Below are positions 1 to 8,855 of a stretch of 64,000 nt of DNA, piece by piece. The stretch spans positions 124,001 through 188,000 of the forward strand of contig NZ_WACR01000002.1 in assembly GCF_008806325.1 (NCBI RefSeq). The letters are read 5' to 3'. The translations under genes were made by a program, and so were the position numbers. This stretch comes from Salibacter halophilus. GTDB lineage: Bacteria > Bacteroidota > Bacteroidia > Flavobacteriales_G > Salibacteraceae. Every line of letters begins with the position of its first letter. Position 1 is the stretch's first letter. The notes under the pieces were generated by a model. The model did not search any database. It had not been told where the DNA came from and saw only the letters and a program-made list of their open reading frames with translations.

Positions 1-52
1 AGAATTAGGCTTTTTTGTTTATAATCCTTACAAAATTACAAAATCATAACAA

Positions 53-2341
53 TTGAAGAAGTACGAAAAAGCACTTATCATTCTCTTTATAATTGCATTA
101 GGTATACAATTAATTCCATATTTTAAGGCTAAAACTATGTTAACTGCATTATTATGCGGATTGATTGGAATATCATATTTATTTGGTGGATACTGGCTAC
201 TCAATACTAAAACTAAAAAGATTGTTATCCCTATTCTTGCGGGAGTGGCTTTTTGTGCATCTATAATTGTACTTCCATTTACATTTAGAATATACAGAGA
301 CGTAGCACAAAAAGTCCTTCCAATCCCAAACATTATTTTATTCCTCATTTTAGGATTTTATTTAATCATTAATAATAAGGACGTATGGCAAGGCTACAAA
401 CCAATTTTTGTTAGGTCTTCAATTATCCTCCTTATTGTCGGCATATTCTCCTATACCCCTCCTTCATTTAAACCTTTTCGCAAATTGTTATCGATCATAA
501 ATAACGGGAATAAACACCTCGTTAATAATATGGTGATGTTTAACTACATGCAGAAATATGATGCTGCAATAGAAAATGGAAACTGTGATGATGCCATGTA
601 TTATGCTAAAATGGGAAATGAAGCTGGTATGATATGGCTAGAACAATTCGATGACAAAATAGCTTTTGGTAAGCATAATGATATAAATAGTGAAAAAGAA
701 ATAATTCAACAATCAAACGTTGGTTATATCAAAAGCAAAAAATCAAAGAGTAGTATAGTCAATGAGGCCCCTAACAAATCCCAACTTAAAAAAATAGAGG
801 GGACATTTGAAGGGTTATATGAAGCATATAAATGTAAAGCTGATAAATACTTCAATGAGAGAAATTATGAGTTAGCACTTAAATACTATGATAAGGCAAA
901 TAAAAATTTAAATTCTTGTGATTTTTCGGGTTGGAATTATGCAAAGGCCTATTCATTAAGCAACTTAGCCCTTTGCAACAAAGGCTTAAAAAGGTACGAT
1001 AAGGCTGATTCATTATTTCACAAAGCTCTTGGCATACACAAAAATCCAAATACTCAATCTGCATTAATACTACTTAACCTGGGTGAGTCATTACATGAAC
1101 AAGCTGACTACAATCGTTCAAATGAGGCGATAAAAAAAAGTAATGAAATATTCAAAATTCTATCTCTTCAGGAAGAAAGAAAGAATAACATAATAAATAA
1201 CTATCATAGATTAGCTCATAACTATCTATATATGGATAGTTTAATACTCGCTAAAAAGTATATTGATAAAGCTTCAAAAAAAGTTGAAAATAATACAACA
1301 TATTATTGTAGCTCTATACTATCCAAAGCCTATTACGAACACACTATCAATAATTTTAGTAAAGGAGATTCATTGGTTTCAGTATGTGAAGAATGTTTCA
1401 AAAAACTTCTAAATACAGATCACCAAAATTTTGCTAAAATTCATTACATTAAATCTCTTTCAAAGAAAAAACAAGGAAAATATCAAGAAGCTCTTGAAAG
1501 CATAAAGATCACTAAAAGGATAAGTGAAAAGAACTTTGGTCAAAACTTAGTCGATTATTCAAATCAGTTGGCTCATATTAATTATGAAATTGGAAATTAT
1601 CAAAAAGCTAAAAAGCTATATTTCGATAATTTAAGTACAATTATTAAAACATATGGTAAAAATAATTATAGGCTTCCAGAAATACTATCTGATATATCCC
1701 AATTGCAAGTTTCTCTTACAAAATTTGATGTAGCTTATAATTATAATGCAAAATCAATCAATAGTGCTAAAAATATTTACGGTAAACTGAACAAGCCAAC
1801 ATTATCATACCTACTAAATAACTCTGCTAATGTTCATTATCACCTAAGTGACTACAAGTCTTCAGACTCATTATATAGTAAAGTACTTGAATTAAACGAT
1901 AATCTTGGTAAAAGCTCAATTCTCTCAAGAGCAAAAGCCATGAATGGCCTGGGACTAACCATGACAGCTCTTGAAAAATATGACAAGGCAGACTCTCTTT
2001 TCTCAGAATCTAATAAACTGTATTCAAACCTTTTCACGAAAGGACATCCCAATAAGGCTACTGTACTCTTAAACCATGCTAGTCTAAAAATTGATACAAG
2101 AGAATTAATCGAGGCAGAACGAATGCTAAGTGAAGCCCTGGAAATAAGTGAAGCCTATCTAAATCCAAGTCATGACTTGTTTGGTGACATCTATTTTGCC
2201 TTTGGCAAATTATATCAAAGCAGAAAACTCAAAAACAAAGCAATAAACTACTACAATAAAGCACTTGAAAACTACTCCAATAAATTTGATGATCATTATA
2301 AAATAGATTTGGTAAAAGAGAAACTGAAATCTTACTCGTAA
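53..2341 (+). CDS. Membrane-anchored TPR-repeat protein
   Basis: 762 aa. The first ~150 residues hold about five hydrophobic segments (near residues 5-25, 28-50, 58-78, 93-108, 120-138), followed by a long helical region with many tetratricopeptide-type repeats (residues ~265-750, with recurring patterns such as YDKADSLF, GNYQKAKKLY and NKAINYYNKAL). TPR arrays bind proteins, so it is probably a membrane scaffold or sensor; no catalytic or DNA-binding domain is visible. The start is TTG at 53, because an in-frame TAA lies at 47-49 and the next ATG falls inside the second hydrophobic segment. The gene is A+T-rich like its neighbours to 8.8 kb. The specific function is unknown. Confidence 0.8.
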   Translation: MKKYEKALIILFIIALGIQLIPYFKAKTMLTALLCGLIGISYLFGGYWLLNTKTKKIVIPILAGVAFCASIIVLPFTFRIYRDVAQKVLPIPNIILFLILGFYLIINNKDVWQGYKPIFVRSSIILLIVGIFSYTPPSFKPFRKLLSIINNGNKHLVNNMVMFNYMQKYDAAIENGNCDDAMYYAKMGNEAGMIWLEQFDDKIAFGKHNDINSEKEIIQQSNVGYIKSKKSKSSIVNEAPNKSQLKKIEGTFEGLYEAYKCKADKYFNERNYELALKYYDKANKNLNSCDFSGWNYAKAYSLSNLALCNKGLKRYDKADSLFHKALGIHKNPNTQSALILLNLGESLHEQADYNRSNEAIKKSNEIFKILSLQEERKNNIINNYHRLAHNYLYMDSLILAKKYIDKASKKVENNTTYYCSSILSKAYYEHTINNFSKGDSLVSVCEECFKKLLNTDHQNFAKIHYIKSLSKKKQGKYQEALESIKITKRISEKNFGQNLVDYSNQLAHINYEIGNYQKAKKLYFDNLSTIIKTYGKNNYRLPEILSDISQLQVSLTKFDVAYNYNAKSINSAKNIYGKLNKPTLSYLLNNSANVHYHLSDYKSSDSLYSKVLELNDNLGKSSILSRAKAMNGLGLTMTALEKYDKADSLFSESNKLYSNLFTKGHPNKATVLLNHASLKIDTRELIEAERMLSEALEISEAYLNPSHDLFGDIYFAFGKLYQSRKLKNKAINYYNKALENYSNKFDDHYKIDLVKEKLKSYS

Positions 2342-2403
2342 AAAGTAGCTTTACTAATTCCTGAAGTTTTTATCTGTCAGAATTATCCTTGTGACATAAA
2401 TAA

Positions 2404-2434
2404 TTGCATCTACTTTTTAAACGCCTTAGATTTG
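2404..2434 (+). promoter_or_regulatory. Bacteroidota-type promoter (TTG-N20-TAGATTTG)
   Basis: TTG at 2404-2406 and TAGATTTG at 2427-2434, 20 bp apart, match the Bacteroidota -33 (TTG) and -7 (TAnnTTTG) pattern. The -7 element lies 21 bp before the ATG of the gene at 2456, giving a short leader. Confidence 0.5.
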
Positions 2435-2455
2435 ATGGTAATACTCTCATGACTG

Positions 2456-3193
2456 ATGAAAAAATATAGACTCAAGATAGGAACTCCATGTAACGAAAGC
2501 TGGGAGAAAATGACAGGCGGAGAATTAGAAAGGTTTTGCTCCAGGTGCTCAAAGAGTGTTACAGATTTTACAGGAATGACTGATCAGCAGATCATAAAAA
2601 TGATCACTGATGAGCGTTCCAAAAATATCTGTGGCAAGTTGTCAAACAATCAACTCAACAGAGTCTATCGAAGGCCGGATAATAAATTGAGCTCGTCAGC
2701 TTTCTCAAAAGTACTTCCCGGCTTACTCCTTTTAGGAGCAACAAATGAACTAAATGCACAGGAAACCAAAACAACAGATCAGGAAGTTGTTCAATCTGTC
2801 TATAACCATCTCAAAGAATCAAAAACTGACACTAGTAAAATTGAATCCGACAAACCTTCACAAGACACTTCAAAATATATTATTGAGGGTAAAATAATTG
2901 ACTCTGAAACTCAAGAGCCTGTTGGATTTGCTAATATTTGGGTTAAAGACACTGATATTAGAAACTCTTCAGACATAGATGGCCAATATAAAATTATGAT
3001 CCCCGATAGTATAATTACAGATCAAATAACAATAAGACTGGCGTTCGTTGGTTATGCTCCTAAGAGTATCACTTTACAGGCTTCCGATTTTCCTTTGACC
3101 TCAGCCCTGACAATAAAAATGACAGCACAAGTACAACTATTGGGAGAAGTCGAAATCATAGAAAAGAAACCGTGGTGGAAGTTTTGGAAATAA
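2456..3193 (+). CDS. Carboxypeptidase-like regulatory domain protein with N-terminal Cys-rich module
   Basis: 245 aa. The N-terminal ~65 residues carry a Cys pattern (C12, then CSRC within RFCSRCSKSVTDFT, then ICGKLS with a QLNR motif) that is common at the start of Bacteroidota proteins of unknown function and could bind a metal. A short hydrophobic stretch (~84-100) follows, then a polar linker, then a CarboxypepD_reg-like beta-sandwich (~142-225, starting IIEGKIIDSETQEPVGFANI). The likely location is the envelope, with the C-terminal domain outside the cytoplasm. A lipoprotein gene starts 5 bp downstream, so they are probably co-transcribed. Function unknown. Confidence 0.75.
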   Translation: MKKYRLKIGTPCNESWEKMTGGELERFCSRCSKSVTDFTGMTDQQIIKMITDERSKNICGKLSNNQLNRVYRRPDNKLSSSAFSKVLPGLLLLGATNELNAQETKTTDQEVVQSVYNHLKESKTDTSKIESDKPSQDTSKYIIEGKIIDSETQEPVGFANIWVKDTDIRNSSDIDGQYKIMIPDSIITDQITIRLAFVGYAPKSITLQASDFPLTSALTIKMTAQVQLLGEVEIIEKKPWWKFWK

Positions 3194-3198
3194 ACTCA

Positions 3199-3828
3199 AT
3201 GAAAAATCATTTGAATCTGTTCGCTATCTTAGTCCTATCCATCTTTTTTTTAGGCTGTTCACAACTAGCTGAGAAAAAGAAGGACAAGCCTGTCAAGCAA
3301 GTGAATTTAGCGAGTGAATTGAATGAACATGTCTCCAACAGTAACTCTGACTCGACTTCCAATCCTCTTTCATATCATTATTTAGCAGATAAAGATTTGA
3401 AAAAAGTCGCCAGATGGATTGTTTCAGACTCAATTGAACCTGCTGACAACAAAGTCACTTTTTCAATTCTCAATAGTATTTCTGATTCTAACAAAGCCAC
3501 CAGAGATTATTACTTCCCTGCATATTTAGCCATTGTAAAAAAATCTGATGGAGCCCTTGCTCAAATTATCGGTTCTTACAGTCTTAGGTATATTAAAGAA
3601 TATCCCGTAGAATTTTTCGAAAGAATAAAATGCGATAAAGGAAAGGAGTGTGGCGACCTTTTAAATGTAGCTTCCTCTGTTCAATATGAAATTGAGATGG
3701 GTCAGAACCCTATTCAAGAATTCGCCCAATTGAGAAGATTAATAAATGAGAAAACGTCTGAAAGTGATAAGGATGTAAAGAAAAAAGTAAAGCGCTTTTT
3801 AGGATACATCGAGATAAAGAAAGTATGA
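3199..3828 (+). CDS. Predicted lipoprotein
   Basis: 209 aa from ATG 3199. The frame is open further upstream to a GTG at 3172, but that would overlap the preceding gene and bury the signal peptide. The N-terminus (MKNHLNLFAILVLSIFFLGC) is a textbook lipoprotein signal ending in a lipobox FLGC. The rest is a polar helical domain with no recognised family. Second in a run of three envelope genes (2456, 3199, 3844). Confidence 0.7.
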   Translation: MKNHLNLFAILVLSIFFLGCSQLAEKKKDKPVKQVNLASELNEHVSNSNSDSTSNPLSYHYLADKDLKKVARWIVSDSIEPADNKVTFSILNSISDSNKATRDYYFPAYLAIVKKSDGALAQIIGSYSLRYIKEYPVEFFERIKCDKGKECGDLLNVASSVQYEIEMGQNPIQEFAQLRRLINEKTSESDKDVKKKVKRFLGYIEIKKV

Positions 3829-3843
3829 TTTAAAAAACTCAAT

Positions 3844-4380
3844 ATGCTTTTTTATAGAATCTTAACTAGGTTGCACATTATAAAATCCAGCCGCTTGATA
3901 TGCTTCTCATTTTTAGCTGTCGCATTTTTAAGCGCCTGCTCTTCGATACCTAAAGATCATGTTGGCATTATCTTTAAAAAGAATGAGAAAGCGTTTGAGA
4001 TTAAACATGCCGGAGTAACCCTCTCTCCTACTGATGAGGAGAATGAGCTCATGATAATCAATCTCAATAGAAAAGACACTGTTGATCTCAAGTTCCTAAC
4101 CAAACATGGAAAAGAGATGTCTTATCTCCTGGCATTTGACTATCAAATTATTGAGGAGAATTTTGAAGAACTAGTCCGGTTCATCAACACTTACAATACA
4201 GATTTTAAATCAACTTTACAAAGTGTTGAACACGCAGAAATGAGAGCCGCATCAAGGAGTTCGTTAGGCCTTTACACAAAACAAGAATTGGAATCTATCC
4301 ATATTGATGAAGTAATTACAGCTGAGTCATATCTTCCAAAATTCTGGAAGTTAAATACTGTTAAGCTTGTTAAAAAGTAG
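3844..4380 (+). CDS. Predicted lipoprotein
   Basis: 178 aa. The hydrophobic segment at ~18-33 ends in LSACSS, a likely lipobox. The mature part is mixed alpha/beta with no recognised domain; the stretch beginning IPKDHVGIIFKKNEKAFEIK has a faint resemblance to an SPFH/band-7-like N-terminus, but I would not assign it. It follows the preceding lipoprotein gene by 15 bp, probably in the same operon. Confidence 0.65.
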   Translation: MLFYRILTRLHIIKSSRLICFSFLAVAFLSACSSIPKDHVGIIFKKNEKAFEIKHAGVTLSPTDEENELMIINLNRKDTVDLKFLTKHGKEMSYLLAFDYQIIEENFEELVRFINTYNTDFKSTLQSVEHAEMRAASRSSLGLYTKQELESIHIDEVITAESYLPKFWKLNTVKLVKK

Positions 4381-4506
4381 ACCACTCAATTAAAACATAT
4401 CAAATGTTACTAATTGAATTAAAAACATTACAATTACTTTTTCCCAACACAAAAAACTAACTTGCTTTGTAGTTACAAAAATTGAGAAAAAGCTTCTTCC
4501 AAAACC

Positions 4507-5082
4507 ATGAAAAGCAACTTAGAAAACATACTCAAATCATTTGGTGGCTTTTCTGATGAAGACATTTCGTTCGGACTAAGCAACTTTGTTTCAAAACATT
4601 TTAAAAAGGATGAAATACTCCTTGAAGCTGGTAAAACCTGCAAGTGGATTGCCTTTATCAATTCCGGAATTGTGAGAAACTATTACATTTCCAGTAATAA
4701 TGAAGAAGTAACATACTGTATGACCTTTCCCAACAACTTTATCACAGCTTATTCTTCATTTATTTCAGGTGAAAAAACATTTGAGAACATTCACGCATTA
4801 AGCGAAACTGAAGCCCTTTTCATCAAAAAAGAGCAATTATTAAAACTCACTAATTCCAGCAAAAAATGGCTTGAATTTTCAAATCATTTTGCTGAACAGG
4901 CTTATGTTATTATGGAACACCGCCTACTCACACTTCAAAGGGAATCTGCTGAAAAACGCTATGAAGAATTGATTACAAACCACCCTGAATACTTGCAATA
5001 TGTACCGTTAAAATACATTGCCTCTTATTTAGGAATAACCCAAAGACACCTTAGCCGATTGAGAAAAAATATCGCTTATTAG
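4507..5082 (+). CDS. Crp/Fnr-family transcriptional regulator
   Basis: 191 aa. The N-terminal half is a cyclic-nucleotide-binding-type beta-barrel (~25-120, including FKKDEILLEAGKTCKWIAFI and a small-residue turn). The C-terminal ~45 residues contain a helix-turn-helix ending in PLKYIASYLGITQRHLSRLRK, as in the Crp/Fnr proteins that are numerous in Bacteroidota. No Fnr-type Fe-S cysteine cluster is present, so the ligand is unknown. It sits 59 bp upstream of an oxidoreductase/monooxygenase pair on the same strand and is the obvious candidate to regulate it. Confidence 0.85.
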   Translation: MKSNLENILKSFGGFSDEDISFGLSNFVSKHFKKDEILLEAGKTCKWIAFINSGIVRNYYISSNNEEVTYCMTFPNNFITAYSSFISGEKTFENIHALSETEALFIKKEQLLKLTNSSKKWLEFSNHFAEQAYVIMEHRLLTLQRESAEKRYEELITNHPEYLQYVPLKYIASYLGITQRHLSRLRKNIAY

Positions 5083-5140
5083 ACATTTGTCCTTTTCATA
5101 TTCATTGCCACGCATCACTTTTGCACAAAATGAACTCAAA

Positions 5141-5725
5141 ATGAAAGGAAATAAGATATTAATAATCAACGGTCATCCCGATAAAGAAAGTTATAATTTT
5201 GGATTAGCTGAAGCTTATAGAAAAGGTGCTGAAAGCACAAATGCAAGTGTTGACATAATCAACGTAAGAGACCTTGAGTTCAACCCCAATTTACAATTTG
5301 GATATCGTAAAAGGACTGAACTAGAGCCAGACCTCAAAAAATCTATTGATAAAATCAAAGAATCAGATCACATCGTTTGGGTATTTCCCATGTGGTGGTA
5401 TGGATATCCCGCAATCTTGAAAGGCTTTATAGACAGGACCTTTCTACCAGGAATCTTCTTTGAATTTGTTCCAGGAAAACCATTGCCTAGAAAGCTTCTA
5501 AAAGAAAAAACTGGGAGAATCATCATCACGGCAGACACACCAAAATGGTATAATATTCTGTTTATGAAAAGTCCAGCTATTAACCAGTTTAAAAAAGGAA
5601 CTTTACAATTTTGTGGAATAAACCCTGTTAAAGTCACTTACATATCAACTATCAAAAACTCTAATGATGAGTTCAGAAATAGTTGGTTAACAAAAGTTGA
5701 AAAACTCGGAAACAAACTAAAATGA
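5141..5725 (+). CDS. NAD(P)H-dependent oxidoreductase (flavodoxin-like, quinone-reductase type)
   Basis: 194 aa from ATG 5141. The frame is open upstream to a TTG at 5087, but the family N-terminus MKGNKILIINGHPDKESYN begins at 5141. The flavodoxin fold shows the FMN-phosphate loop (NGHPDKES), the VWVFPMWWYGYPAILKGFIDR motif (positions ~81-101 of the protein) that stacks on the flavin, and a later ITADTP segment. Family members (KefF, MdaB and NQO1-like) reduce quinones or related electrophiles with NAD(P)H. It overlaps the next gene by 4 bp (ATGA), so the two are translationally coupled. Confidence 0.85.
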   Translation: MKGNKILIINGHPDKESYNFGLAEAYRKGAESTNASVDIINVRDLEFNPNLQFGYRKRTELEPDLKKSIDKIKESDHIVWVFPMWWYGYPAILKGFIDRTFLPGIFFEFVPGKPLPRKLLKEKTGRIIITADTPKWYNILFMKSPAINQFKKGTLQFCGINPVKVTYISTIKNSNDEFRNSWLTKVEKLGNKLK

Positions 5726-6039
5726 TAGCAAAAACGCCTAATCCTCCATACTATGCAGTTATATTTACTTCGGTCAGAACCGAAGGTGACAATGGATACG
5801 CTGAAATATCCAAACAAATGGTTGAGTTAGCGTCTCAGCAAGAGGGGTTTCTTGGAGTTGAAAACGCAAGAGATGAGCTAGGTATAACAGTTTCATACTG
5901 GAAAGACCTCAAATCTATCAAGAAATGGAAACTAAATTCTGAACACTTATTTGCTCAACAAAAAGGGAAATCTGATTGGTACAAGCATTACAAAACCCGC
6001 ATTTCAAAAGTGGAAAGAGATTACGGTTTTGAAAAATAA
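5722..6039 (+). CDS. Antibiotic biosynthesis monooxygenase (ABM)-domain protein
   Basis: 105 aa dimeric alpha/beta-barrel protein of the ABM family (AVIFTSVRTE...VELASQQEGFLGVENARD...ISYWKDL-type pattern). Bacteroidota relatives of this length are usually annotated ABM-like. Members oxidise small aromatics or quinols without a cofactor, which would fit the preceding quinone-reductase-like partner. The ATG overlaps the stop of the upstream gene. The coding sequence contains the dispersed word GGTCAGAACC (5772-5781), the only copy in the first 8.8 kb; here it sits in the inverted repeat TTCGGT-CAGA-ACCGAA. Confidence 0.8.
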   Translation: MIAKTPNPPYYAVIFTSVRTEGDNGYAEISKQMVELASQQEGFLGVENARDELGITVSYWKDLKSIKKWKLNSEHLFAQQKGKSDWYKHYKTRISKVERDYGFEK

Positions 6040-6445
6040 TGCCAAGTTTAATCCTATTTTGAAACAAATCCACTTAGGTAGTCTTCCCTCATCTTCAGAT
6101 CCCAAAGCTAACTTGAATACTAAAGCTTGTCCTCAACATCAGTATGCAAACAAGAGTAAAAAAATACACCTGAAAGGTGAATGGTGATATTTTCATCTTA
6201 CTAAACTATCTTGTGATAAATAAAGCATACAGTTTCATCTCTGTCACATTATTGATGTGTTTAAAGTTGGACGCCCCCAATCTGTCACTGTTAAAAAAAA
6301 TACTTTCTAGCTTTTCGCAATATAGAAATGTTGAATAAGTGTTTATAACTCCATAGCTAACAAATTGTAATGTTTATTTAAACTAGTTATGTTTGAGAAA
6401 CATAGTTAAGACAAATATTATTTCAAATATGTAAAAGTCAGTGAT
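6040..6445. other. Intergenic region, no gene seen
   Basis: About 400 bp of A+T-rich sequence. A short open frame runs from the end of the monooxygenase gene to about 6187, but it overlaps that gene out of frame and resembles no protein. I see no tRNA, no strong terminator hairpin and no clear TAnnTTTG element. It probably holds the 3' end of the upstream operon and the promoter of the gene at 6446. Confidence 0.5.
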
Positions 6446-7153
6446 ATGAGGGTTAGGCTAATACAAATAATTATAACGTTAACAATGATAAGCTCGTGTG
6501 CTACAATCCCAAAAGAAACTGTAGAGCTGTCTAAAGTACTTGGGAATGACTTAGCCATTTTACACAAATCTCATAGAAATATGGTTGAGTTATATTATGG
6601 TAAATTAGCTAATGATATTAATTCTTTCATAAATGATGTCTACTCCCCTTTTGTAATTCATTATGTACTCAAAGATCAAATGGAAAAATATAAAAATGGG
6701 AAAAGCTCTATTTACAGTACTATTGAGACAGCCGGTAAAACTGGCGGTAAGGCTGAGACCCAGAATGCTGTCAATGACATGACTGAATTTTTTGAAGATG
6801 CAAAAAAACAAATTGAAGCTAAAAGAAGTGAATTACTTAACCCAGTAATGAAACAAAAAAGAGAGCTATTAAATAAAATTGATGAATCATATGAAAACGC
6901 ACTTCTTGCTAATGCAAATCTAACAGGATACCTTCAATCTATAAGAAAAGTCAAGGAAAGTCAAAAAGAAGCATTAGGCATAATTGGCCTGGAAGGAAAA
7001 GATAAAGATTTAAACAATATGCTTCTAAGGACTTCTGAAACTCTAAGTACAAGCCTTGAAAAAGCAAAAGAAATAGATGTCAAAAGTGATGATGCAATTC
7101 AAAAAATAAAAGATATCTCTGATAAAATTAAATCAATAACAAATAAAAATTAA
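6446..7153 (+). CDS. Predicted lipoprotein, helical
   Basis: 235 aa. The signal peptide MRVRLIQIIITLTMISSCA ends in a lipobox-like SSC. The rest is almost entirely helical and charged (~120-235, probable coiled coil, rich in Lys/Glu and Ser). No family is recognised. It is followed after 5 bp by a small acidic protein gene and then by an AbiH-like gene, and the three may form an accessory cassette. Confidence 0.7.
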   Translation: MRVRLIQIIITLTMISSCATIPKETVELSKVLGNDLAILHKSHRNMVELYYGKLANDINSFINDVYSPFVIHYVLKDQMEKYKNGKSSIYSTIETAGKTGGKAETQNAVNDMTEFFEDAKKQIEAKRSELLNPVMKQKRELLNKIDESYENALLANANLTGYLQSIRKVKESQKEALGIIGLEGKDKDLNNMLLRTSETLSTSLEKAKEIDVKSDDAIQKIKDISDKIKSITNKN

Positions 7154-7158
7154 GTAAT

Positions 7159-7437
7159 ATGGGAAAATTCAGTGAGTTATTCAAAGAAGCTGATGCAGCA
7201 TTTGATGGTGCGTTCAAGGAAGAGTTGAACGATTTAAATGGACTATCTAAAGAGGAAGTAGATTCTGTAACACCCGATACAGAAGATCTCAGAACATATT
7301 CAGTTCTTAATAAAGTTGTGGAAAAAGCTTCTAAAGAAAATATTACCAAAGCTCAATTAGTAGAAGATATTAAAGAGTTAGGAGATGTTGCTGTCAAAAT
7401 TGCTAAAAAGGTTCCATCCTTGGCTTCTTTATTTTAG
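7159..7437 (+). CDS. Small acidic hypothetical protein
   Basis: 92 aa, acidic, predicted mostly helical, no signal peptide (starts MGKFSELFKEADAAFDGAF). It lies 5 bp after the lipoprotein gene, implying co-transcription. No recognised family. A gap of about 150 bp separates it from the AbiH-like gene. Confidence 0.65.
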   Translation: MGKFSELFKEADAAFDGAFKEELNDLNGLSKEEVDSVTPDTEDLRTYSVLNKVVEKASKENITKAQLVEDIKELGDVAVKIAKKVPSLASLF

Positions 7438-7589
7438 TAATATAATTTACAATCAGATTATAAACACAATATTGAGCACCTAAAAAGTTCAAATCTTAAG
7501 CATATTTTTTATTAAATATTTAAATAATTATACTAAGATATATATAGTTTACATTTTTTTTGAAAATCACTTAGAACAAATAATCCTGA

Positions 7590-8786
7590 ATGCAAAAAAT
7601 ACTTATTACTGGAAATGGCTTTGATTTAAGTCTTGGGTTACCCACATCATTTACAGACTTCATCTCTATTCTTAAAAATATAGATGAAAATGATTCTTTT
7701 AATGACATATATGAAAAAAGTAGCTTATTCGAAACGCTAAAAGAAAATTTTAACGAGTTTGAAATTAATAGTGATAAAATCAAATCAATAAATGAAAAAG
7801 CAACGAAAAATAAATGGTTCAATTACTTAAAAGGAGAACACGAGATTGATTCATGGATTGACTTTGAAGAAAAATTGGAATATACGTTATATAACATTTT
7901 TCAATTTATTCAAAAAGTTAGAGAAGTTATAAGTGCAAGAGGATCAGTTAATAAAAAGTTAATTCTCAGTAAAAAAGAAATAGACCTTAACAATATAGAG
8001 CATATAAATACATTTAAGAGCTTCGATCTTATTATAGAACTTGATTATGGTAGAAATGTTGAATTCAATTCTGAATTTTTAAGACGAAGGCACGCACAAT
8101 ACATAGGAGTAAATATTCAAAAATTAACTTTATATCTATTAGAAGAATTAAATAAATTCAAAGAGTTATTTTGCGAATATATAGAAACCTTTATTGATCC
8201 ATTTTATGATCATAAAAAAAATGATTTAGAAAAACTACCATTTGATAAAGTAGACAAGCATTTTACTTTCAACTACACGCCATCGTTTAGTGAGATTTAT
8301 ACAAAAGGTATCGAAACTGATTTTGTTCATGGTGACATAAAAAATAAAAACATTGTAATGGGAGTACCGAAAACTCCTGATGATAATATTGATTACAAAT
8401 ATTACATACCATTTACAAAATATTATCAAAAGCTTAATAGCGACACAGATTATACATTTTTATCTAAATATAAAGATAATGAAATAGATGATTTCATTTT
8501 TTACTTTTTTGGTCATTCATTGAGTTCATCTGATGCAGATTATATAAATGAGATTTTTGAATTCATAAATAAAGCATCAGTAAACAATAAACATTATATC
8601 TATGTCTTTTATCACGATCAATTGGCAAAAGCTGAGATGCTAATTAATTTAATTGATGTAAGAGACCATAAAGAAATTCAAAGATTAATGAAAGAAGGAA
8701 CTTTAAAGTTTATATCAATTGATTCAGAAGAATTAATTAATGTCTTTAATGTATATGGAGATAATTTATCAAATAAATTTATTTAA
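7590..8786 (+). CDS. AbiH-family abortive infection protein
   Basis: 398 aa. The N-terminus has the AbiH signature, ILITGNGFDLSLGLPTSFTDF (residues 4-24), followed by SWIDFEEKLE (~85-95), HFTFNYTPSFSEIY and VHGDIKN (~220-250), and the late motif FFGHSLSSSDADYI (~303-316). AbiH was described in Lactococcus as an abortive phage resistance protein; its biochemical activity is not settled. Length and motif order fit a full-length member. Strongly A+T-rich, like the rest of 0-8.8 kb, consistent with horizontal acquisition. It could act alone or with the two small genes upstream. Confidence 0.85.
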   Translation: MQKILITGNGFDLSLGLPTSFTDFISILKNIDENDSFNDIYEKSSLFETLKENFNEFEINSDKIKSINEKATKNKWFNYLKGEHEIDSWIDFEEKLEYTLYNIFQFIQKVREVISARGSVNKKLILSKKEIDLNNIEHINTFKSFDLIIELDYGRNVEFNSEFLRRRHAQYIGVNIQKLTLYLLEELNKFKELFCEYIETFIDPFYDHKKNDLEKLPFDKVDKHFTFNYTPSFSEIYTKGIETDFVHGDIKNKNIVMGVPKTPDDNIDYKYYIPFTKYYQKLNSDTDYTFLSKYKDNEIDDFIFYFFGHSLSSSDADYINEIFEFINKASVNNKHYIYVFYHDQLAKAEMLINLIDVRDHKEIQRLMKEGTLKFISIDSEELINVFNVYGDNLSNKFI

Positions 8787-8819
8787 TCTCACTCTCACAC
8801 TCATTCTCCGCTCTCAATT

Positions 8820-8848
8820 TTGAATCCCCGTCAAAAAGACTATTTTTG
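8820..8848 (+). promoter_or_regulatory. Promoter (TTG-N18-TATTTTTG) abutting the start codon
   Basis: TTG 8820-8822 and TATTTTTG 8841-8848 fit the Bacteroidota -33/-7 pattern. The -7 element ends 7 bp before the GTG start at 8856, so transcription would begin at or next to the start codon and the mRNA would be leaderless. Confidence 0.45.
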
Positions 8849-8855
8849 AGATGTA

